DNA from: Pseudomonas sp.
Lineage (GTDB): Bacteria; Pseudomonadota; Gammaproteobacteria; Pseudomonadales; Pseudomonadaceae
Reading direction: 5' to 3'
NCBI RefSeq assembly: GCF_030683065.1
Contig: NZ_JAUXMX010000029.1
Location: 62,001-126,000, forward strand
DNA length: 64,000 nt
Of this stretch, positions 15,554 through 25,525 are shown one piece after another. The notes under the pieces were generated by a model. The model saw only the letters and a list, made by a program, of their open reading frames with translations, was not told the DNA's origin and searched no databases. Numbering within the stretch: the first letter of the stretch is position 1; every line of letters begins with the position of its first letter. A program made the position numbers and the translations under genes.

Positions 15554-17077
15554 ATGACAGCGCAAGCAAACGCCCAGAACACTGTGCCCACCGTCAAACT
15601 GCTGATCGGCGGCCAGCTGGTCGAATCCAAGACCACCGAGTGGCGCGACGTGGTCAACCCGGCGACCCAGGAAGTCCTGGCCCGCGTGCCTTTCGCCACC
15701 TTGGATGAAATGAACGCCGCCGTGGCCAGCGCCAAGGAAGCCTTCAGCACCTGGCGCAAAACGCCGATCGGCGCCCGTGCACGGGTATTTTTGAAGTATC
15801 AGCAACTGATTCGCGAGAACATGAAGGAGCTGGCGGCGATCCTCACCGCCGAACAGGGCAAGACCCTGCCGGACGCCGAAGGCGACGTGTTCCGCGGCCT
15901 GGAAGTGGTCGAGCACGCCGCCAGCATCGGCAACCTGCAACTCGGCGAACTGGCCAACAACGTTGCTGGCGGCGTCGACACCTACACCCTGCTGCAGCCG
16001 CTGGGCGTCTGCGCCGGCATCACCCCGTTCAACTTCCCGGCGATGATCCCGTTGTGGATGTTCCCGATGGCCATCGCCACCGGCAACACCTTCGTCCTCA
16101 AGCCGTCCGAGCAGGACCCGATGGTAACCATGCGCCTGGCCGAACTGGCCATGGAAGCTGGCGTGCCGCCAGGCGTGCTCAACGTGATCCACGGTGGTGC
16201 CGATGCAGTCAATCTGATCTGCGACCACCCGGATATCAAGGCGGTGTCCTTCGTCGGCTCGACCAAGGTCGGCACCCACGTCTATAACCGCGCCACCCAG
16301 AATGGCAAGCGCGCACAGTGCATGATGGGCGCAAAAAACCACGCCATCGTCATGCCGGATGCCAACAAGCAGCAGACTCTGAACAACCTGCTGGGCGCCG
16401 CCTTCGGTGCCGCCGGTCAGCGCTGCATGGCGCTGCCAGTAGTGATTCTGGTCGGCGAGGCGCAGCAGTGGCTGCCGGAACTGATCGAGAAGACCAAGAC
16501 CCTGAAGATCAGCGGCGGCGCCGAGCCGGGCACCGACATCGGCCCCGTGGTGTCCTGCTCCGCGCTGGACCGGATTGGCAGCCTGATCGCCAGCGGCGTC
16601 AGCGAAGGTGCCACCCTGGAACTGGACGGCCGCAACCCGCAAGTGTCCGGCTATGAGCAGGGAAACTTTGTCGGCCCGACCATTTTCTCCGGTGTCACCA
16701 CCGACATGAGCATCTACCGCGAAGAGATCTTCGGCCCGGTGCTCTGCGTGCTGCACGCAGACACCCTGAACGACGCCATCGCCCTGATCAACGCCAACCC
16801 GAACGGTAACGGCACCGCCCTGTTCACCCGTTCCGGCGCTGCTGCACGGCACTTCCAGGAAGAGATCGACGTCGGTCAGGTCGGTATTAACGTGCCAATT
16901 CCGGTGCCGGTACCGCTGTTCTCCTTCAGTGGCTCGCGCGCTTCCAAGCTCGGCGACCTGGGCCCTTACGGCAAGCAGGTGGTGCAGTTCTATACCCAGA
17001 CCAAGACCATCACCCAGCGCTGGTTTGACGAAGACGAAGTCAGCGGCGCCGTCAACACCACCATCACTCTGAAATAA
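15554..17077 (+). CDS. mmsA: Methylmalonate-semialdehyde dehydrogenase (CoA-acylating)
   Basis: A 507-residue aldehyde dehydrogenase of the MMSDH group, which turns methylmalonate semialdehyde plus CoA and NAD into propionyl-CoA and CO2, the last step of valine breakdown. Seen: [14 protein letters not shown], the nucleotide loop [23 protein letters not shown] with Asn262 where ordinary ALDHs have the general-base Glu, and the nucleophile Cys291 in AAGQRCMAL. The missing Glu is the diagnostic of CoA-dependent MMSDH. GGAG lies before the ATG. First gene of the valine operon. Confidence 0.95.
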   Translation: MTAQANAQNTVPTVKLLIGGQLVESKTTEWRDVVNPATQEVLARVPFATLDEMNAAVASAKEAFSTWRKTPIGARARVFLKYQQLIRENMKELAAILTAEQGKTLPDAEGDVFRGLEVVEHAASIGNLQLGELANNVAGGVDTYTLLQPLGVCAGITPFNFPAMIPLWMFPMAIATGNTFVLKPSEQDPMVTMRLAELAMEAGVPPGVLNVIHGGADAVNLICDHPDIKAVSFVGSTKVGTHVYNRATQNGKRAQCMMGAKNHAIVMPDANKQQTLNNLLGAAFGAAGQRCMALPVVILVGEAQQWLPELIEKTKTLKISGGAEPGTDIGPVVSCSALDRIGSLIASGVSEGATLELDGRNPQVSGYEQGNFVGPTIFSGVTTDMSIYREEIFGPVLCVLHADTLNDAIALINANPNGNGTALFTRSGAAARHFQEEIDVGQVGINVPIPVPVPLFSFSGSRASKLGDLGPYGKQVVQFYTQTKTITQRWFDEDEVSGAVNTTITLK

Positions 17078-17080
17078 ACC

Positions 17081-17102
17081 GCCAGGCAGGCGCCTGCCTG
17101 GC
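17081..17102. other. Perfect 22-bp inverted repeat between mmsA and the enoyl-CoA hydratase gene
   Basis: GCCAGGCAGGC followed at once by its complement, three bases after the mmsA stop. No T tract follows, so it is more likely an mRNA-stabilising or processing hairpin, or a partial attenuator, than a full terminator. A third GGCGCCTGCCTG copy follows. Confidence 0.6.
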
Positions 17103-17128
17103 GCCTGCCTGACTCAGGAGTCTGCGTC

Positions 17129-17902
17129 ATGCAATTTGAAACCCTGCTGCTGGAAATCCACGAGCGTGTCGGTCTGATCACCCTGAACCGCCCCAAGGCA
17201 CTCAATGCCCTCAATACTCAACTGATTGCCGAGCTGAACCTGGCGCTGGATCAGCTCGAGAAAGATCCGCAGATCGGCTGCATGGTTATCACCGGCTCGG
17301 CCAAAGCCTTCGCCGCCGGTGCCGACATCAAGGAAATGGTCGACCTGACCTACCCCCAGGTATTCCTCGATGACTTCTTCTCCGCCGCCGACCGCATCGC
17401 CAGCCGGCGCAAACCGCTGATCGCAGCCGTGGCCGGTTATGCCCTGGGCGGCGGTTGCGAACTGGCGCTGATGTGCGACTTCATCTACGCCGCTGACAAT
17501 GCGCGTTTTGGCCTACCGGAAATCACCCTCGGCGTGCTCCCCGGAATCGGCGGCACCCAGCGTCTGACCCGCGCCCTGGGCAAGGCCAAGGCCATGGAAA
17601 TGTGCCTGACCGGACGCCAGATGGACGCCCAGGAAGCCGAACGCGCCGGCCTGGTAGCGCGCATTCTACCAGCCGATAGTCTGCTGGAGGAAACCCTCAA
17701 AACCGCCCGCGCCATCGCTGAAAAATCCCTTCCGGCGACCATGCTGGTCAAGGAAAGTGTCAACCGCGCGTTCGAGTCCAGCCTCAGCGAAGGCGTGCGC
17801 TTCGAGCGCCGGGTGTTCCATTCGATATTCGCCACCGCCGATCAAAAGGAAGGCATGAGCGCCTTCGTCGAAAAACGCCCCGCGCAGTTCAAGCACTGCT
17901 GA
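17129..17902 (+). CDS. Enoyl-CoA hydratase (probably methacrylyl-CoA hydratase)
   Basis: A 257-residue crotonase. Seen: NRPKALNAL, the oxyanion-hole loop [23 protein letters not shown] with the first catalytic Glu, and [19 protein letters not shown] with the second. It ends in the usual short C-terminal helix region (FVEKRPAQF). Lying between mmsA and mmsB it most likely hydrates methacrylyl-CoA to 3-hydroxyisobutyryl-CoA; a general short-chain hydratase is the alternative. CAGGAG precedes the ATG. Confidence 0.9.
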   Translation: MQFETLLLEIHERVGLITLNRPKALNALNTQLIAELNLALDQLEKDPQIGCMVITGSAKAFAAGADIKEMVDLTYPQVFLDDFFSAADRIASRRKPLIAAVAGYALGGGCELALMCDFIYAADNARFGLPEITLGVLPGIGGTQRLTRALGKAKAMEMCLTGRQMDAQEAERAGLVARILPADSLLEETLKTARAIAEKSLPATMLVKESVNRAFESSLSEGVRFERRVFHSIFATADQKEGMSAFVEKRPAQFKHC

Positions 17903-17931
17903 GCGCTTACCCCATTTAGCGAGGATCCACC

Positions 17932-18822
17932 ATGCACATAGGTTTTCTAGGACTCGGCAACATGGGCGGCCCGATGGCCCTCAACCTGCTCAAGGCTGGC
18001 CACAGCCTGACGGTATTCGACTTGTCGCCGGCCTCGCTGGCACGCCTAACCGAAGCCGGCGCCACCGCCGCCACTTCGCCGGCCGCCATTGCCCAGAGCG
18101 ATGCCGAGCTGATCATCACCATGCTGCCCGCTGCCGCGCATGTGAAGTCCGTGTACCTGGGCAACAGCGGCCTGCTGGCCCATGTACAGCCCGGCGTCCT
18201 GCTGATCGACTGCTCGACCATCGACCCGCTCAGCGCCCGCGAAGTGGCCAAGGCCGCCGTAGAGCACGGCAACCCCATGCTCGATGCGCCGGTTTCCGGT
18301 GGCACCGGCGGCGCGACTGCCGGCACCCTGACCTTTATGGTCGGTGGCTCTGTTGCCGATTTCGACCGCGCCCAGCCGATTCTCGCGGCCATGGGCAAGA
18401 ACATCGTGCACTGCGGCGACGCCGGCAACGGCCAGGTGGCCAAGGTCGCCAACAACATGCTGCTCGGCATTTCCATGATCGGGGTCGCCGAGGCCATGAC
18501 CCTCGGCGTGTCCCTGGGTATGGATGCTGCAGTCCTGGCCGGCATCATCAATACCTCGAGCGGACGCTGCTGGAGCTCGGACAGCTACAACCCCTTCCCA
18601 GGCGTACTGGAAACTGCACCGGCCGCCCGTGGCTACAGCGGCGGTTTCGGTACCGACCTGATGCTCAAGGATCTCGGTCTGGCCAGCGAAGCGGCCAAAC
18701 AGATCGGTCAACCGGTGATCCTCGGCGCCCTCGCCCAACAGCTCTACCAGAGCTTCAGTGCCCAGGGTAATGGCGGCCTGGACTTCTCCGCGATCATCAA
18801 CCTGTACCGCAAGGACGCCTGA
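17932..18822 (+). CDS. mmsB: 3-Hydroxyisobutyrate dehydrogenase
   Basis: A 296-residue beta-hydroxyacid dehydrogenase oxidising 3-hydroxyisobutyrate to methylmalonate semialdehyde with NAD. Seen: the N-terminal Rossmann motif GFLGLGNMGGPMA, the substrate loop DAPVSGGTGGATAGTL, the catalytic Lys in GNGQVAKVANNMLLG, and SGRCWSSDSYNP. Length is exactly typical. It stands two bases before the hydrolase gene and 29 bases after the hydratase, in pathway-coherent order. Confidence 0.95.
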   Translation: MHIGFLGLGNMGGPMALNLLKAGHSLTVFDLSPASLARLTEAGATAATSPAAIAQSDAELIITMLPAAAHVKSVYLGNSGLLAHVQPGVLLIDCSTIDPLSAREVAKAAVEHGNPMLDAPVSGGTGGATAGTLTFMVGGSVADFDRAQPILAAMGKNIVHCGDAGNGQVAKVANNMLLGISMIGVAEAMTLGVSLGMDAAVLAGIINTSSGRCWSSDSYNPFPGVLETAPAARGYSGGFGTDLMLKDLGLASEAAKQIGQPVILGALAQQLYQSFSAQGNGGLDFSAIINLYRKDA

Positions 18823-18824
18823 GC

Positions 18825-19916
18825 ATGAGCGATGTCGAAGCGCCAGTTCTGGCGACCGTCCGCAATCGCATTGGCCACCTGAGCCTGAATCGTCCGGCTG
18901 GACTGAATGCCCTGACCCTGCCCATGGTGCGCCTGCTCCTGCAGCAGCTGCATGCTTGGGAGCAGGATCCGCAGATCCTCGCCGTGGTGTTACGCGCCAC
19001 TGGCGAAAAGGCCTTCTGTGCGGGCGGCGACATCCGCATGCTCTACGACAGCCACAAGTCGGGCGACAATAAACACGAGATCTTCCTCGAAGAGGAATAT
19101 GCCCTCGACGAATACATCCACACCTACCCCAAACCGATCATGGCGCTGATGGACGGTTTCGTGCTCGGCGGCGGTATGGGGCTGGCGCAGGGTGCCACGC
19201 TGCGGGTGATCACAGAGCGCACGCGCATGGGCATGCCTGAAGTGGGCATCGGTTTCTACCCGGATGTCGCTGGCAGCTATTTCCTGCCGCGGTTACCTGG
19301 CGAGCTGGGCATTTATCTAGGCGTCAGCGGCATCCAGGTACGCGCCGCCGACGCGCTTTACGCGCGACTGGCCGACTGGTGTATCGCCAGCGAGCAGATT
19401 ACCGAGCTGGACCGCTGCCTCGACAATATGAGCTGGACCAGCCATCCGCGGGAAGCCTTGCGCACCCTGCTCGCCACCCTCGCCGTCAGCAAGCTGCCAG
19501 GCTCGGAGCTCAAAGCGTTGCGCTCGGCCATCGACGAGTACTTCGCCCTGCCCGACCTGGCATCGATACGCGCGGCGCTGTTGGCTGAGACCCGTCCCGA
19601 GTTTCAGGACTGGGCCGAGGAAACTGTCAAGGTGCTCGACAGCCGCTCGCCGCTGGCCATGGCCGTGACCCTGGAGTTGCTACGCCGCGGGCGCAAACTG
19701 CCGCTGGCCGACTGCTTCGCCCAGGAACTGCACCTGGACTACCAGTGGTTCGACAAAGGCGATCTGATGGAAGGCGTGCGCGCCCTGATCATCGACAAGG
19801 ACAAAACCCCACGTTGGAATCCAGCCACCCTGGAGGAGCTTGATCCCGCACGGGTGCAGGCCTTCTTCAACGACTTCAAGCCAGCTGCTAAATCCCGGCG
19901 CACCGTCAGCGCCTGA
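18825..19916 (+). CDS. 3-Hydroxyisobutyryl-CoA hydrolase
   Basis: A 363-residue crotonase-fold thioesterase that frees 3-hydroxyisobutyrate from its CoA ester. It is about 100 residues longer than hydratases and has the hydrolase signature: [33 protein letters not shown], the active-site Glu in [22 protein letters not shown], and [26 protein letters not shown] near the C-terminus. It starts two bases after mmsB. The hydrolase makes the pathway irreversible and keeps toxic methacrylyl-CoA low. Confidence 0.93.
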   Translation: MSDVEAPVLATVRNRIGHLSLNRPAGLNALTLPMVRLLLQQLHAWEQDPQILAVVLRATGEKAFCAGGDIRMLYDSHKSGDNKHEIFLEEEYALDEYIHTYPKPIMALMDGFVLGGGMGLAQGATLRVITERTRMGMPEVGIGFYPDVAGSYFLPRLPGELGIYLGVSGIQVRAADALYARLADWCIASEQITELDRCLDNMSWTSHPREALRTLLATLAVSKLPGSELKALRSAIDEYFALPDLASIRAALLAETRPEFQDWAEETVKVLDSRSPLAMAVTLELLRRGRKLPLADCFAQELHLDYQWFDKGDLMEGVRALIIDKDKTPRWNPATLEELDPARVQAFFNDFKPAAKSRRTVSA

Positions 19917-19942
19917 GCCCCACAGCACAAGAGAGATGCCCG

Positions 19943-21094
19943 ATGCACGACCTCGAACTGAGTGAAGAGCAATGCATGATCCGCGACATGGCCCGCGACT
20001 TCGCCCGTCGCGAGATCGCGCCCAAGGCCCAGGCCATGGAAAAGGCCGGCTGGATCGACGACGCCCTGGTGGCACAGATGGGCGAGCTGGGGCTGCTCGG
20101 CATGGTGGTGCCCGAAGAATGGGGCGGCAGCTATATCGATTACGTCGCCTACGCCCTGGCAGTGGAAGAAATCTCCGCCGGCGACGGCGCCGTCGGTGCG
20201 CTGATGAGTATTCATAACTCGGTTGGTTGTGGCCCGGTCCTTAACTTCGGCACCCAGGCACAGAAGGATTTCTGGCTCGCGGATCTGGCCAGCGGTCAGG
20301 CGATTGGCTGCTTCTGCCTGACCGAGCCTCACGCTGGCTCCGAAGCCAACAACCTGCGCACCCGTGCCGAGCTGCGCAATGGCCAGTGGGTACTCAATGG
20401 CGCCAAACAGTTCGTCAGCAACGGCAAACGCGCCCGGCTTGCCATCGTCTTCGCCGTTACCGATCCGGAGCTGGGCAAGAAGGGCCTGTCGGCCTTCTTA
20501 GTACCCACCGACACCGCAGGCTTCACGGTCGACCGTAGCGAACACAAGATGGGCATCCGCGCCTCTGACACCTGCGCGATAACCTTGAGCGATTGCAAGA
20601 TCCCCGAAGCCAACTTGCTCGGCCCGCGCGGTAAAGGCTTGTCGATCGCCCTGTCCAACCTGGAAGGCGGCCGCATCGGCATCGCCGCCCAGGCCCTCGG
20701 CATCGCCCGCGCGGCCTTCGACGCCGCTCTGGGTTATTCCCGCGAACGCATCCAGTTCGGCAAACCAATTGGCGAGCACCAGAGCATCGCCAACCTGCTT
20801 GCCGACATGCACACCCAGCTCAGCGCCACGCGCCTGCTGATCCTGCATGCCGCGCGCCTGAAGAGTGCCGGATACCCCTGCCTGTCGGAAGCCTCGCAGG
20901 CCAAACTTTTCGCCTCGGAGATGGCCGAGCGCGTGTGCTCCAAGGCAGTGCAGATCCACGGCGGCTACGGCTACCTAGAGGATTACCCGGTGGAGCGCTA
21001 TTACCGCGATGCGCGCATCACCCAGATCTACGAAGGTTCCAGTGAAATCCAGCGCCTTCTGATCGCCCGCGAGCTGGCCAACTACCCGCTGTAA
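19943..21094 (+). CDS. Acyl-CoA dehydrogenase (isobutyryl-CoA dehydrogenase-like)
   Basis: A 383-residue FAD-dependent acyl-CoA dehydrogenase. Seen: [18 protein letters not shown] (FAD and substrate contacts), [47 protein letters not shown], and the catalytic Glu in [19 protein letters not shown]. Position in the cluster points to isobutyryl-CoA to methacrylyl-CoA, or a short branched-chain acyl-CoA more generally. Its electrons go to ETF, encoded just downstream. Length is typical. Confidence 0.92.
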   Translation: MHDLELSEEQCMIRDMARDFARREIAPKAQAMEKAGWIDDALVAQMGELGLLGMVVPEEWGGSYIDYVAYALAVEEISAGDGAVGALMSIHNSVGCGPVLNFGTQAQKDFWLADLASGQAIGCFCLTEPHAGSEANNLRTRAELRNGQWVLNGAKQFVSNGKRARLAIVFAVTDPELGKKGLSAFLVPTDTAGFTVDRSEHKMGIRASDTCAITLSDCKIPEANLLGPRGKGLSIALSNLEGGRIGIAAQALGIARAAFDAALGYSRERIQFGKPIGEHQSIANLLADMHTQLSATRLLILHAARLKSAGYPCLSEASQAKLFASEMAERVCSKAVQIHGGYGYLEDYPVERYYRDARITQIYEGSSEIQRLLIARELANYPL

Positions 21095-21163
21095 CCCCTC
21101 CTTTTGCGCAGGACCACCCTACCCGAGTGGCTTGTGCTTTTTTATTCGATGAAGAGAGATCCC

Positions 21164-21928
21164 ATGAAAGTCCTGGTAGCCGTCAAACGAGTGGTCGACT
21201 ACAACGTTAAAGTGCGCGTCAAAGCGGACAACAGCGGCGTTGATCTTGCCAACGTCAAGATGTCGATGAATCCCTTCTGCGAAATCGCTGTGGAAGAAGC
21301 GGTACGCCTGAAAGAAAAAGGCGTGGCGAGCGAAATCGTCGTGGTGTCGATTGGTCCGACTACTGCTCAAGAGCAGTTGCGTACCGCACTGGCGCTGGGT
21401 GCTGATCGCGCCATCCTGGTTGAGGCAGTCAAGGTAGAGGGCAGCGATGAGCTGAACTCCCTGGCTGTGGCCAAGCTGCTCAAAGCCGTGGTCGACAAGG
21501 AGCAACCGCAGTTGGTGATCCTTGGTAAACAGGCCATCGACAGCGACAACAATCAGACCGGCCAGATGCTGGCTGCGCTGAGCGGTTACGCTCAAGGCAC
21601 CTTCGCCTCCAAGGTCGAAGTGGCGGGCGACAAGGTCAATGTAACGCGTGAAGTTGACGGTGGACTGCAGACTGTTGCACTCAACCTGCCAGCGATCGTT
21701 ACCACCGACCTGCGTTTGAACGAGCCGCGTTACGCCTCCTTGCCGAACATCATGAAGGCTAAGAAGAAGCCACTGGAAGTGTTCACCCCAGAAGCTCTGG
21801 GCGTTGCTACCACTTCTACCGTCAAGACCCTGAAGGTCGAAGCGCCTGCTACCCGCAGTGCCGGCATCAAAGTCAAGTCGGTGGCTGAACTGGTCGAGAA
21901 ACTGAAGAACGAAGCGAAGGTAATCTAA
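21164..21928 (+). CDS. etfB: Electron transfer flavoprotein beta subunit
   Basis: A 254-residue ETF small subunit, binding AMP and joining EtfA to carry electrons from acyl-CoA dehydrogenases to ETF-ubiquinone oxidoreductase. It starts [20 protein letters not shown] as in the family, with AGAGAGAT before ATG 21164; an in-frame start 60 bases upstream is rejected. The signature [20 protein letters not shown] is complete, followed by [27 protein letters not shown]. Base composition is less GC-rich in third positions than the valine genes, as expected of highly expressed genes. etfA follows without a gap. Confidence 0.96.
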   Translation: MKVLVAVKRVVDYNVKVRVKADNSGVDLANVKMSMNPFCEIAVEEAVRLKEKGVASEIVVVSIGPTTAQEQLRTALALGADRAILVEAVKVEGSDELNSLAVAKLLKAVVDKEQPQLVILGKQAIDSDNNQTGQMLAALSGYAQGTFASKVEVAGDKVNVTREVDGGLQTVALNLPAIVTTDLRLNEPRYASLPNIMKAKKKPLEVFTPEALGVATTSTVKTLKVEAPATRSAGIKVKSVAELVEKLKNEAKVI

Positions 21929-22858
21929 ATGGCTATCTTAGTTGTTGCAGAACACACCAATGCGGGCCTTGCGCCTGCCACGCTGAATACCGTTGCTGCG
22001 GCCAAAGCTATCGGTGGTGATATTCACGTACTGGTTGTCGGTGCTGGTTGTGGCGCTGCCGCTGAAGCGGCGGCCAAAGTTGCTGGCGTGGCCAAGGTCC
22101 TGGTTGCCGATAATGCTGCATTCGCTTATCAGTTGCCGGAAAACGTCGCGCCGCTGGTTGCCGAGCTCGGTGCCGGCTACAGCCATATCCTGGCTGCTGC
22201 CACCAGCAACGGTAAGAACATCCTGCCGCGCGTCGCTGCGCAACTGGACGTAGATCAAATCTCGGAAATCATCGCTGTTGAAAGCGCTGACACGTTCAAG
22301 CGTCCGATCTATGCCGGTAACGCTATCGCTACCGTGCAATCTTGCGCTGCCGTGAAAGTCATCACCGTGCGTGCCACCGGTTTCGATCCGGTTGCCGCCG
22401 AAGGTGGTTCCGCAGCCATTGAAGCCGTGGCTATTGGTGGCGACGCTGGCAAGTCGGCATTCGTCGGCGAAGAGCTGGCTAAGTCCGATCGTCCGGAACT
22501 GACCGCTGCCAAGATCGTCGTCTCCGGCGGCCGCGGCATGCAGAACGGCGATAATTTCAAGCACCTCTACACGCTGGCCGACAAGCTCGGCGCGGCAGTT
22601 GGTGCCTCGCGTGCCGCGGTCGACGCCGGTTTCGTGCCTAACGATATGCAGGTCGGTCAGACTGGCAAAATCGTTGCGCCGCAGCTGTACATTGCTGTCG
22701 GTATCTCCGGCGCGATCCAGCACTTGGCCGGCATGAAAGACTCCAAGGTGATCGTCGCGATCAACAAGGATGAAGACGCACCGATCTTCCAGGTGGCCGA
22801 TTATGGTCTGGTGGCGGATCTGTTCGATGCTATTCCGGAGTTCGAGCAACTGGTGTAA
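21929..22858 (+). CDS. etfA: Electron transfer flavoprotein alpha subunit
   Basis: A 309-residue ETF large subunit, which binds the redox-active FAD. The C-terminal FAD domain shows [62 protein letters not shown], and [10 protein letters not shown]. It starts at the base after the etfB stop, so the subunits are co-translated. A strong terminator closes the unit. Confidence 0.97.
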   Translation: MAILVVAEHTNAGLAPATLNTVAAAKAIGGDIHVLVVGAGCGAAAEAAAKVAGVAKVLVADNAAFAYQLPENVAPLVAELGAGYSHILAAATSNGKNILPRVAAQLDVDQISEIIAVESADTFKRPIYAGNAIATVQSCAAVKVITVRATGFDPVAAEGGSAAIEAVAIGGDAGKSAFVGEELAKSDRPELTAAKIVVSGGRGMQNGDNFKHLYTLADKLGAAVGASRAAVDAGFVPNDMQVGQTGKIVAPQLYIAVGISGAIQHLAGMKDSKVIVAINKDEDAPIFQVADYGLVADLFDAIPEFEQLV

Positions 22859-22878
22859 ATCAGCGTCTCTTGTGTCAT

Positions 22879-22904
22879 AAAAAACCCGCCTTGGCGGGTT
22901 TTTT
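22879..22904 (+). terminator. Rho-independent terminator after etfBA
   Basis: A 12-bp stem, AAAAAACCCGCC with GGCGGGTTTTTT, loop TT, 20 bases after the etfA stop. The A/T flanks let it work on both strands. Confidence 0.93.
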
Positions 22905-22989
22905 ATTGAGTGCGCCAGGCATGGTGCTGTTCGGGTCGCTGTGGTGGCGAGTCGGGCGACTTGCAGGTGAGCGTCCGCTACACACCTGG

Positions 22990-23369
22990 TTAGGTGGTGC
23001 CTAGCTTGGGGGCGTCTAGCCGAGCGGGAAACAGATGAGCATAATGAAGAGCGTTAGCCAGAATTGCTGAAGTCCGATACTTGCACGGAGCGTTATGTCC
23101 TGGATCCGACAGGCTAAGCAGCAAGGTCGCGAGCCAGTTGTCTTGGCTGGCAGCGAAACCGTGGGCCATTAGAGTGGTTTCGCCGTTGCTCGGGCCGCCG
23201 TGGTGGCAATGAATGCTAAGATCGTCGACAGTCCCCTGTTTGGCGCCGAGGTCGGCTTGATGCGGGTGCGACCAGGTGCGCCGTAGCCAGTGGCACTTTT
23301 GGGCGTAGATAAAAAAGCGCCTGCGAAGCTGCCGAGCAGTAGTGTCAGGTTTAGAGTTTGATTTTTCAC
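22990..23369 (-). pseudogene. Remnant of an exported alpha/beta-hydrolase (lipase)
   Basis: On the minus strand a GTG at 23369 starts a signal-peptide-like MKNQTLNLTLLLGSFAGAF. In another frame farther on the text reads GGPSNGETTLMAHGFAASQDNWL, the oxyanion-hole HG-F motif of secreted lipases, then LSDPGH where PDLPGHG is expected, and YRTSA. The nucleophile elbow and the rest of the roughly 300-residue enzyme are gone. I recall an intact lipase gene near etfA in P. aeruginosa, so this is probably its decayed counterpart, with at least one frameshift and a large 3' deletion. The rest of the 22905-23482 interval holds no other gene I can see. Confidence 0.6.
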
Positions 23370-23482
23370 CGCAAGCTTTCATCGCGAATTATTGTTGCGC
23401 CGGTTATACGCTGACATGCAGTCGGCATACGGCTTTGCGCGCATGTCCGAGAGTCCATCCAACGTTCAGCCGAGAAGCCATC

Positions 23483-24310
23483 ATGCTTGAACATGGTTTG
23501 TTGAAATCCGTATTGCTATTGCTGGGTGTTGCGCTGTTGCCTGGGGTGAGCGCTGCCGCAGGTAAGTGTGAACGCCTGGTCGCAACCGGTAATCCCGAGT
23601 ATCCGCCCTATTTATGGCGCGACCCGCAGAATCCGCAGCAGTTGATCGGGGCCAATGCTGACTTGCTCAAGCATTTGGCTAAAGAGTTGGATCTGGTTAT
23701 CGATGTGATTTATACCGGGCCCTGGTCTCGCGCCCAGGACGAGGTGCGCACGGGGCGTGTCGATGTGATCGCCGGGGCTTTTCTGACCCTGCCGCGCCTG
23801 GAAACCATGGATTACGTGCACCCGGCATTTTATTTCACTCCGAGTGTGGTTTGGGTGCGTAAAGGTGCAGAGTTCCCCTATGCCAGTTGGGCCGACCTGC
23901 ATGACCGCATGGGCGGCACGTTAGTGAATAACAGCTTCGGTCAGCAATTCGATGCCTATGCCAAGGCCAATCTGAGCCTAGAGGGTGTGTCCAGTGTGAC
24001 TCAGGCGTTCCAGAAGCTGTTGTTGGGGCGTACTGATTATGTTCTTTATGAGCGTTTTCCCGGTTTGGCGCTGGCCGAAACGCTAGGCGTGGAAGATGAC
24101 CTGCTGGTGCTTGATCCACCTATTTCCAGCGAAGGTTTGTACCTGACGCTGTCACATAACTCGGCATGCAACGACCCTTGGCTGCGCGGACAATTGGCGA
24201 AAAAGATGACAGAATCTGTTGCTGCCGGCCTACCGGAAGTCTTGCTGCAGAACAATCTATTGCTCTGGAAAGAACAGCAGTTGCAACCTGCAAGCGTCCC
24301 GAATCCGTAG
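23483..24310 (+). CDS. Periplasmic substrate-binding protein (SBP family 3-like)
   Basis: A 275-residue exported protein. The signal peptide (LLKSVLLLLGVALLPGVSAAAG) is followed by a two-lobed solute-binding fold: LVATGNPEYPPYLWRDP, ANADLLKHLAKELDLVIDV, the first-hinge GRVDVIAGAFLTLPRLETMDYVHP, and LLLGRTDYVLYERFPGLALAE. No permease or ATPase gene is near, so it may act as a sensor or orphan binding protein. ATG 23483 is the first start giving a proper signal peptide. Ligand unknown. An amino-acid-like ligand fits the family. The next lipoprotein gene begins 10 bases downstream, so the three genes 23483-25483 are probably one operon. Confidence 0.8.
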   Translation: MLEHGLLKSVLLLLGVALLPGVSAAAGKCERLVATGNPEYPPYLWRDPQNPQQLIGANADLLKHLAKELDLVIDVIYTGPWSRAQDEVRTGRVDVIAGAFLTLPRLETMDYVHPAFYFTPSVVWVRKGAEFPYASWADLHDRMGGTLVNNSFGQQFDAYAKANLSLEGVSSVTQAFQKLLLGRTDYVLYERFPGLALAETLGVEDDLLVLDPPISSEGLYLTLSHNSACNDPWLRGQLAKKMTESVAAGLPEVLLQNNLLLWKEQQLQPASVPNP

Positions 24311-24320
24311 GATATTCTTT

Positions 24321-24671
24321 GTGATTAATCGTGTTTCATGTGCAGCAATCGTCTTGCTGGGTTTGACTGGTTGCGCCAGTGATCCAGCGCCAATTGAACA
24401 GTTACGTCTTACTGAGCAAGCGTTGGCGCAAGCCAAAGCTGTGGGCGCCGATGAGCACGTGGCTGAGCAGGTCATGGCCGAAGACAAGTTGCTGCAAGCT
24501 CAGTCCGCCATGCGACATGATGCATTCAGGGAGGCTCGGGTGCTTGCCGAGCAGGCCGAGCTGGATGCGCGTCTGGCGCAGGCGCAGGTGTTGACGCAAA
24601 AAAGCCAGTATCAGCTGAACGAACTGAATAACCGGATTAATCGTCTGCGTAAGCAGTTGGGAGAGCTTTGA
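24321..24671 (+). CDS. DUF4398 lipoprotein
   Basis: A 116-residue lipoprotein starting at GTG 24321 with TAGGA upstream. A short signal peptide ends in the lipobox LTGC (Cys18). The mature part is an alpha-helical, coiled-coil-like DUF4398 repeat (LRLTEQALAQAKAVGADEHVAEQVMAEDKLLQAQSAM...EARVLAEQAELDARLAQAQ) rich in Ala, Gln and Glu, ending in basic NNRINRLRKQLGEL. The longer upstream frame is rejected because it would bury the lipobox. Its stop shares one base with the next start. Confidence 0.8.
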   Translation: MINRVSCAAIVLLGLTGCASDPAPIEQLRLTEQALAQAKAVGADEHVAEQVMAEDKLLQAQSAMRHDAFREARVLAEQAELDARLAQAQVLTQKSQYQLNELNNRINRLRKQLGEL

Positions 24672-25483
24672 TGAGTGCTCGAATGAAGTTGCTGAGCAGC
24701 GCTCTCTTGGCATTACTGCTGAGTGGCTGCGTGAGTTCGTCGCAGCAGAGCAGCAGTCAGGCACTCGAGGCAGCCCGCGACAGTTTTCAAACGGTAAAAG
24801 AGAACGCTGATGTGCTGCGCAGCGCACCCAAAGATGTGATTCGTGCGGGTGAATCCCTGGCCCGTGCGGATCGCCTGTCTAGCTATTGGGGAAGTGCGGA
24901 TGATGTTAGTCATTACGCCTACCTCAGTCAGCGCTACAGTGAAATCGCCGGGCAAAATAGTGCCTTGAGTCTGAATCAGGAACGCGCGGCCAAGCTCGAG
25001 CTGGAGCGTCAGCGCCTGCAGTTGGCGCTGCGTGAGGCCAAGCTGCTTAGTGTGCAAGAGCAGAGCAACTGGCTGGAGCAGATGGTGAGCCTGGTAACCA
25101 GTGAGACTGAGCGCGGTTTGGTGATGACGTTGGGCGACGTACTGTTCGATGCAGGGCAGGCCAATCTGAACGCTTCTGCCAATCGAACAGTGTTGAAGCT
25201 GGTGCAGTTCCTGCAGTTGAATCCGCGCCGGGTAGTGCGTGTCGAGGGCTATACCGACAGCAGTGGCGACAAGCTGGAAAACCTCGAACTGTCGCGTGCG
25301 CGCGCGCAAACCGTTGCCGACGTATTGATTGATCTAGGCGTCGATGGCCAGCGTATCAAGGTGCAGGGCCATGGCGAGGGCTTTCCTGTCACGGAGAATG
25401 CGTCGGCTAGGGGGCGGGCGCAAAACCGCCGGGTTGAGGTTGTGTTTTCCGACGAGCAGGGTCGCCTGGGCGCTCTCCGCTGA
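24671..25483 (+). CDS. OmpA-family lipoprotein with DUF4398 domain
   Basis: A 270-residue outer-membrane lipoprotein: lipobox LLLSGC (Cys about 20), a DUF4398 helical part (ALEAARDSFQTVKENAD...), a coiled coil (LELERQRLQLALREAKLLSVQEQ), and a C-terminal OmpA peptidoglycan-binding domain (LGDVLFDAGQANLNASANRTVLKLVQFL, VEGYTDSSGDKLENLELSRARAQTVADVL, GEGFPVTENASARGRAQNRRVEVVF). It tethers the outer membrane to the wall. The tandem of a free DUF4398 lipoprotein and a DUF4398-OmpA partner, with start and stop overlapping by one base (TGATG), suggests the two helical domains pair. Confidence 0.88.
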   Translation: MSARMKLLSSALLALLLSGCVSSSQQSSSQALEAARDSFQTVKENADVLRSAPKDVIRAGESLARADRLSSYWGSADDVSHYAYLSQRYSEIAGQNSALSLNQERAAKLELERQRLQLALREAKLLSVQEQSNWLEQMVSLVTSETERGLVMTLGDVLFDAGQANLNASANRTVLKLVQFLQLNPRRVVRVEGYTDSSGDKLENLELSRARAQTVADVLIDLGVDGQRIKVQGHGEGFPVTENASARGRAQNRRVEVVFSDEQGRLGALR

Positions 25484-25525
25484 TTCAGTGGTCACGCAAA
25501 GCCCTGGTTCGCTGAATAAGGTGCG

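Noticed and set aside
15551..16852. 433-codon minus-strand frame across mmsA
   Set aside because: Antisense shadow of a well-supported gene; no ribosome-binding site and no motif.
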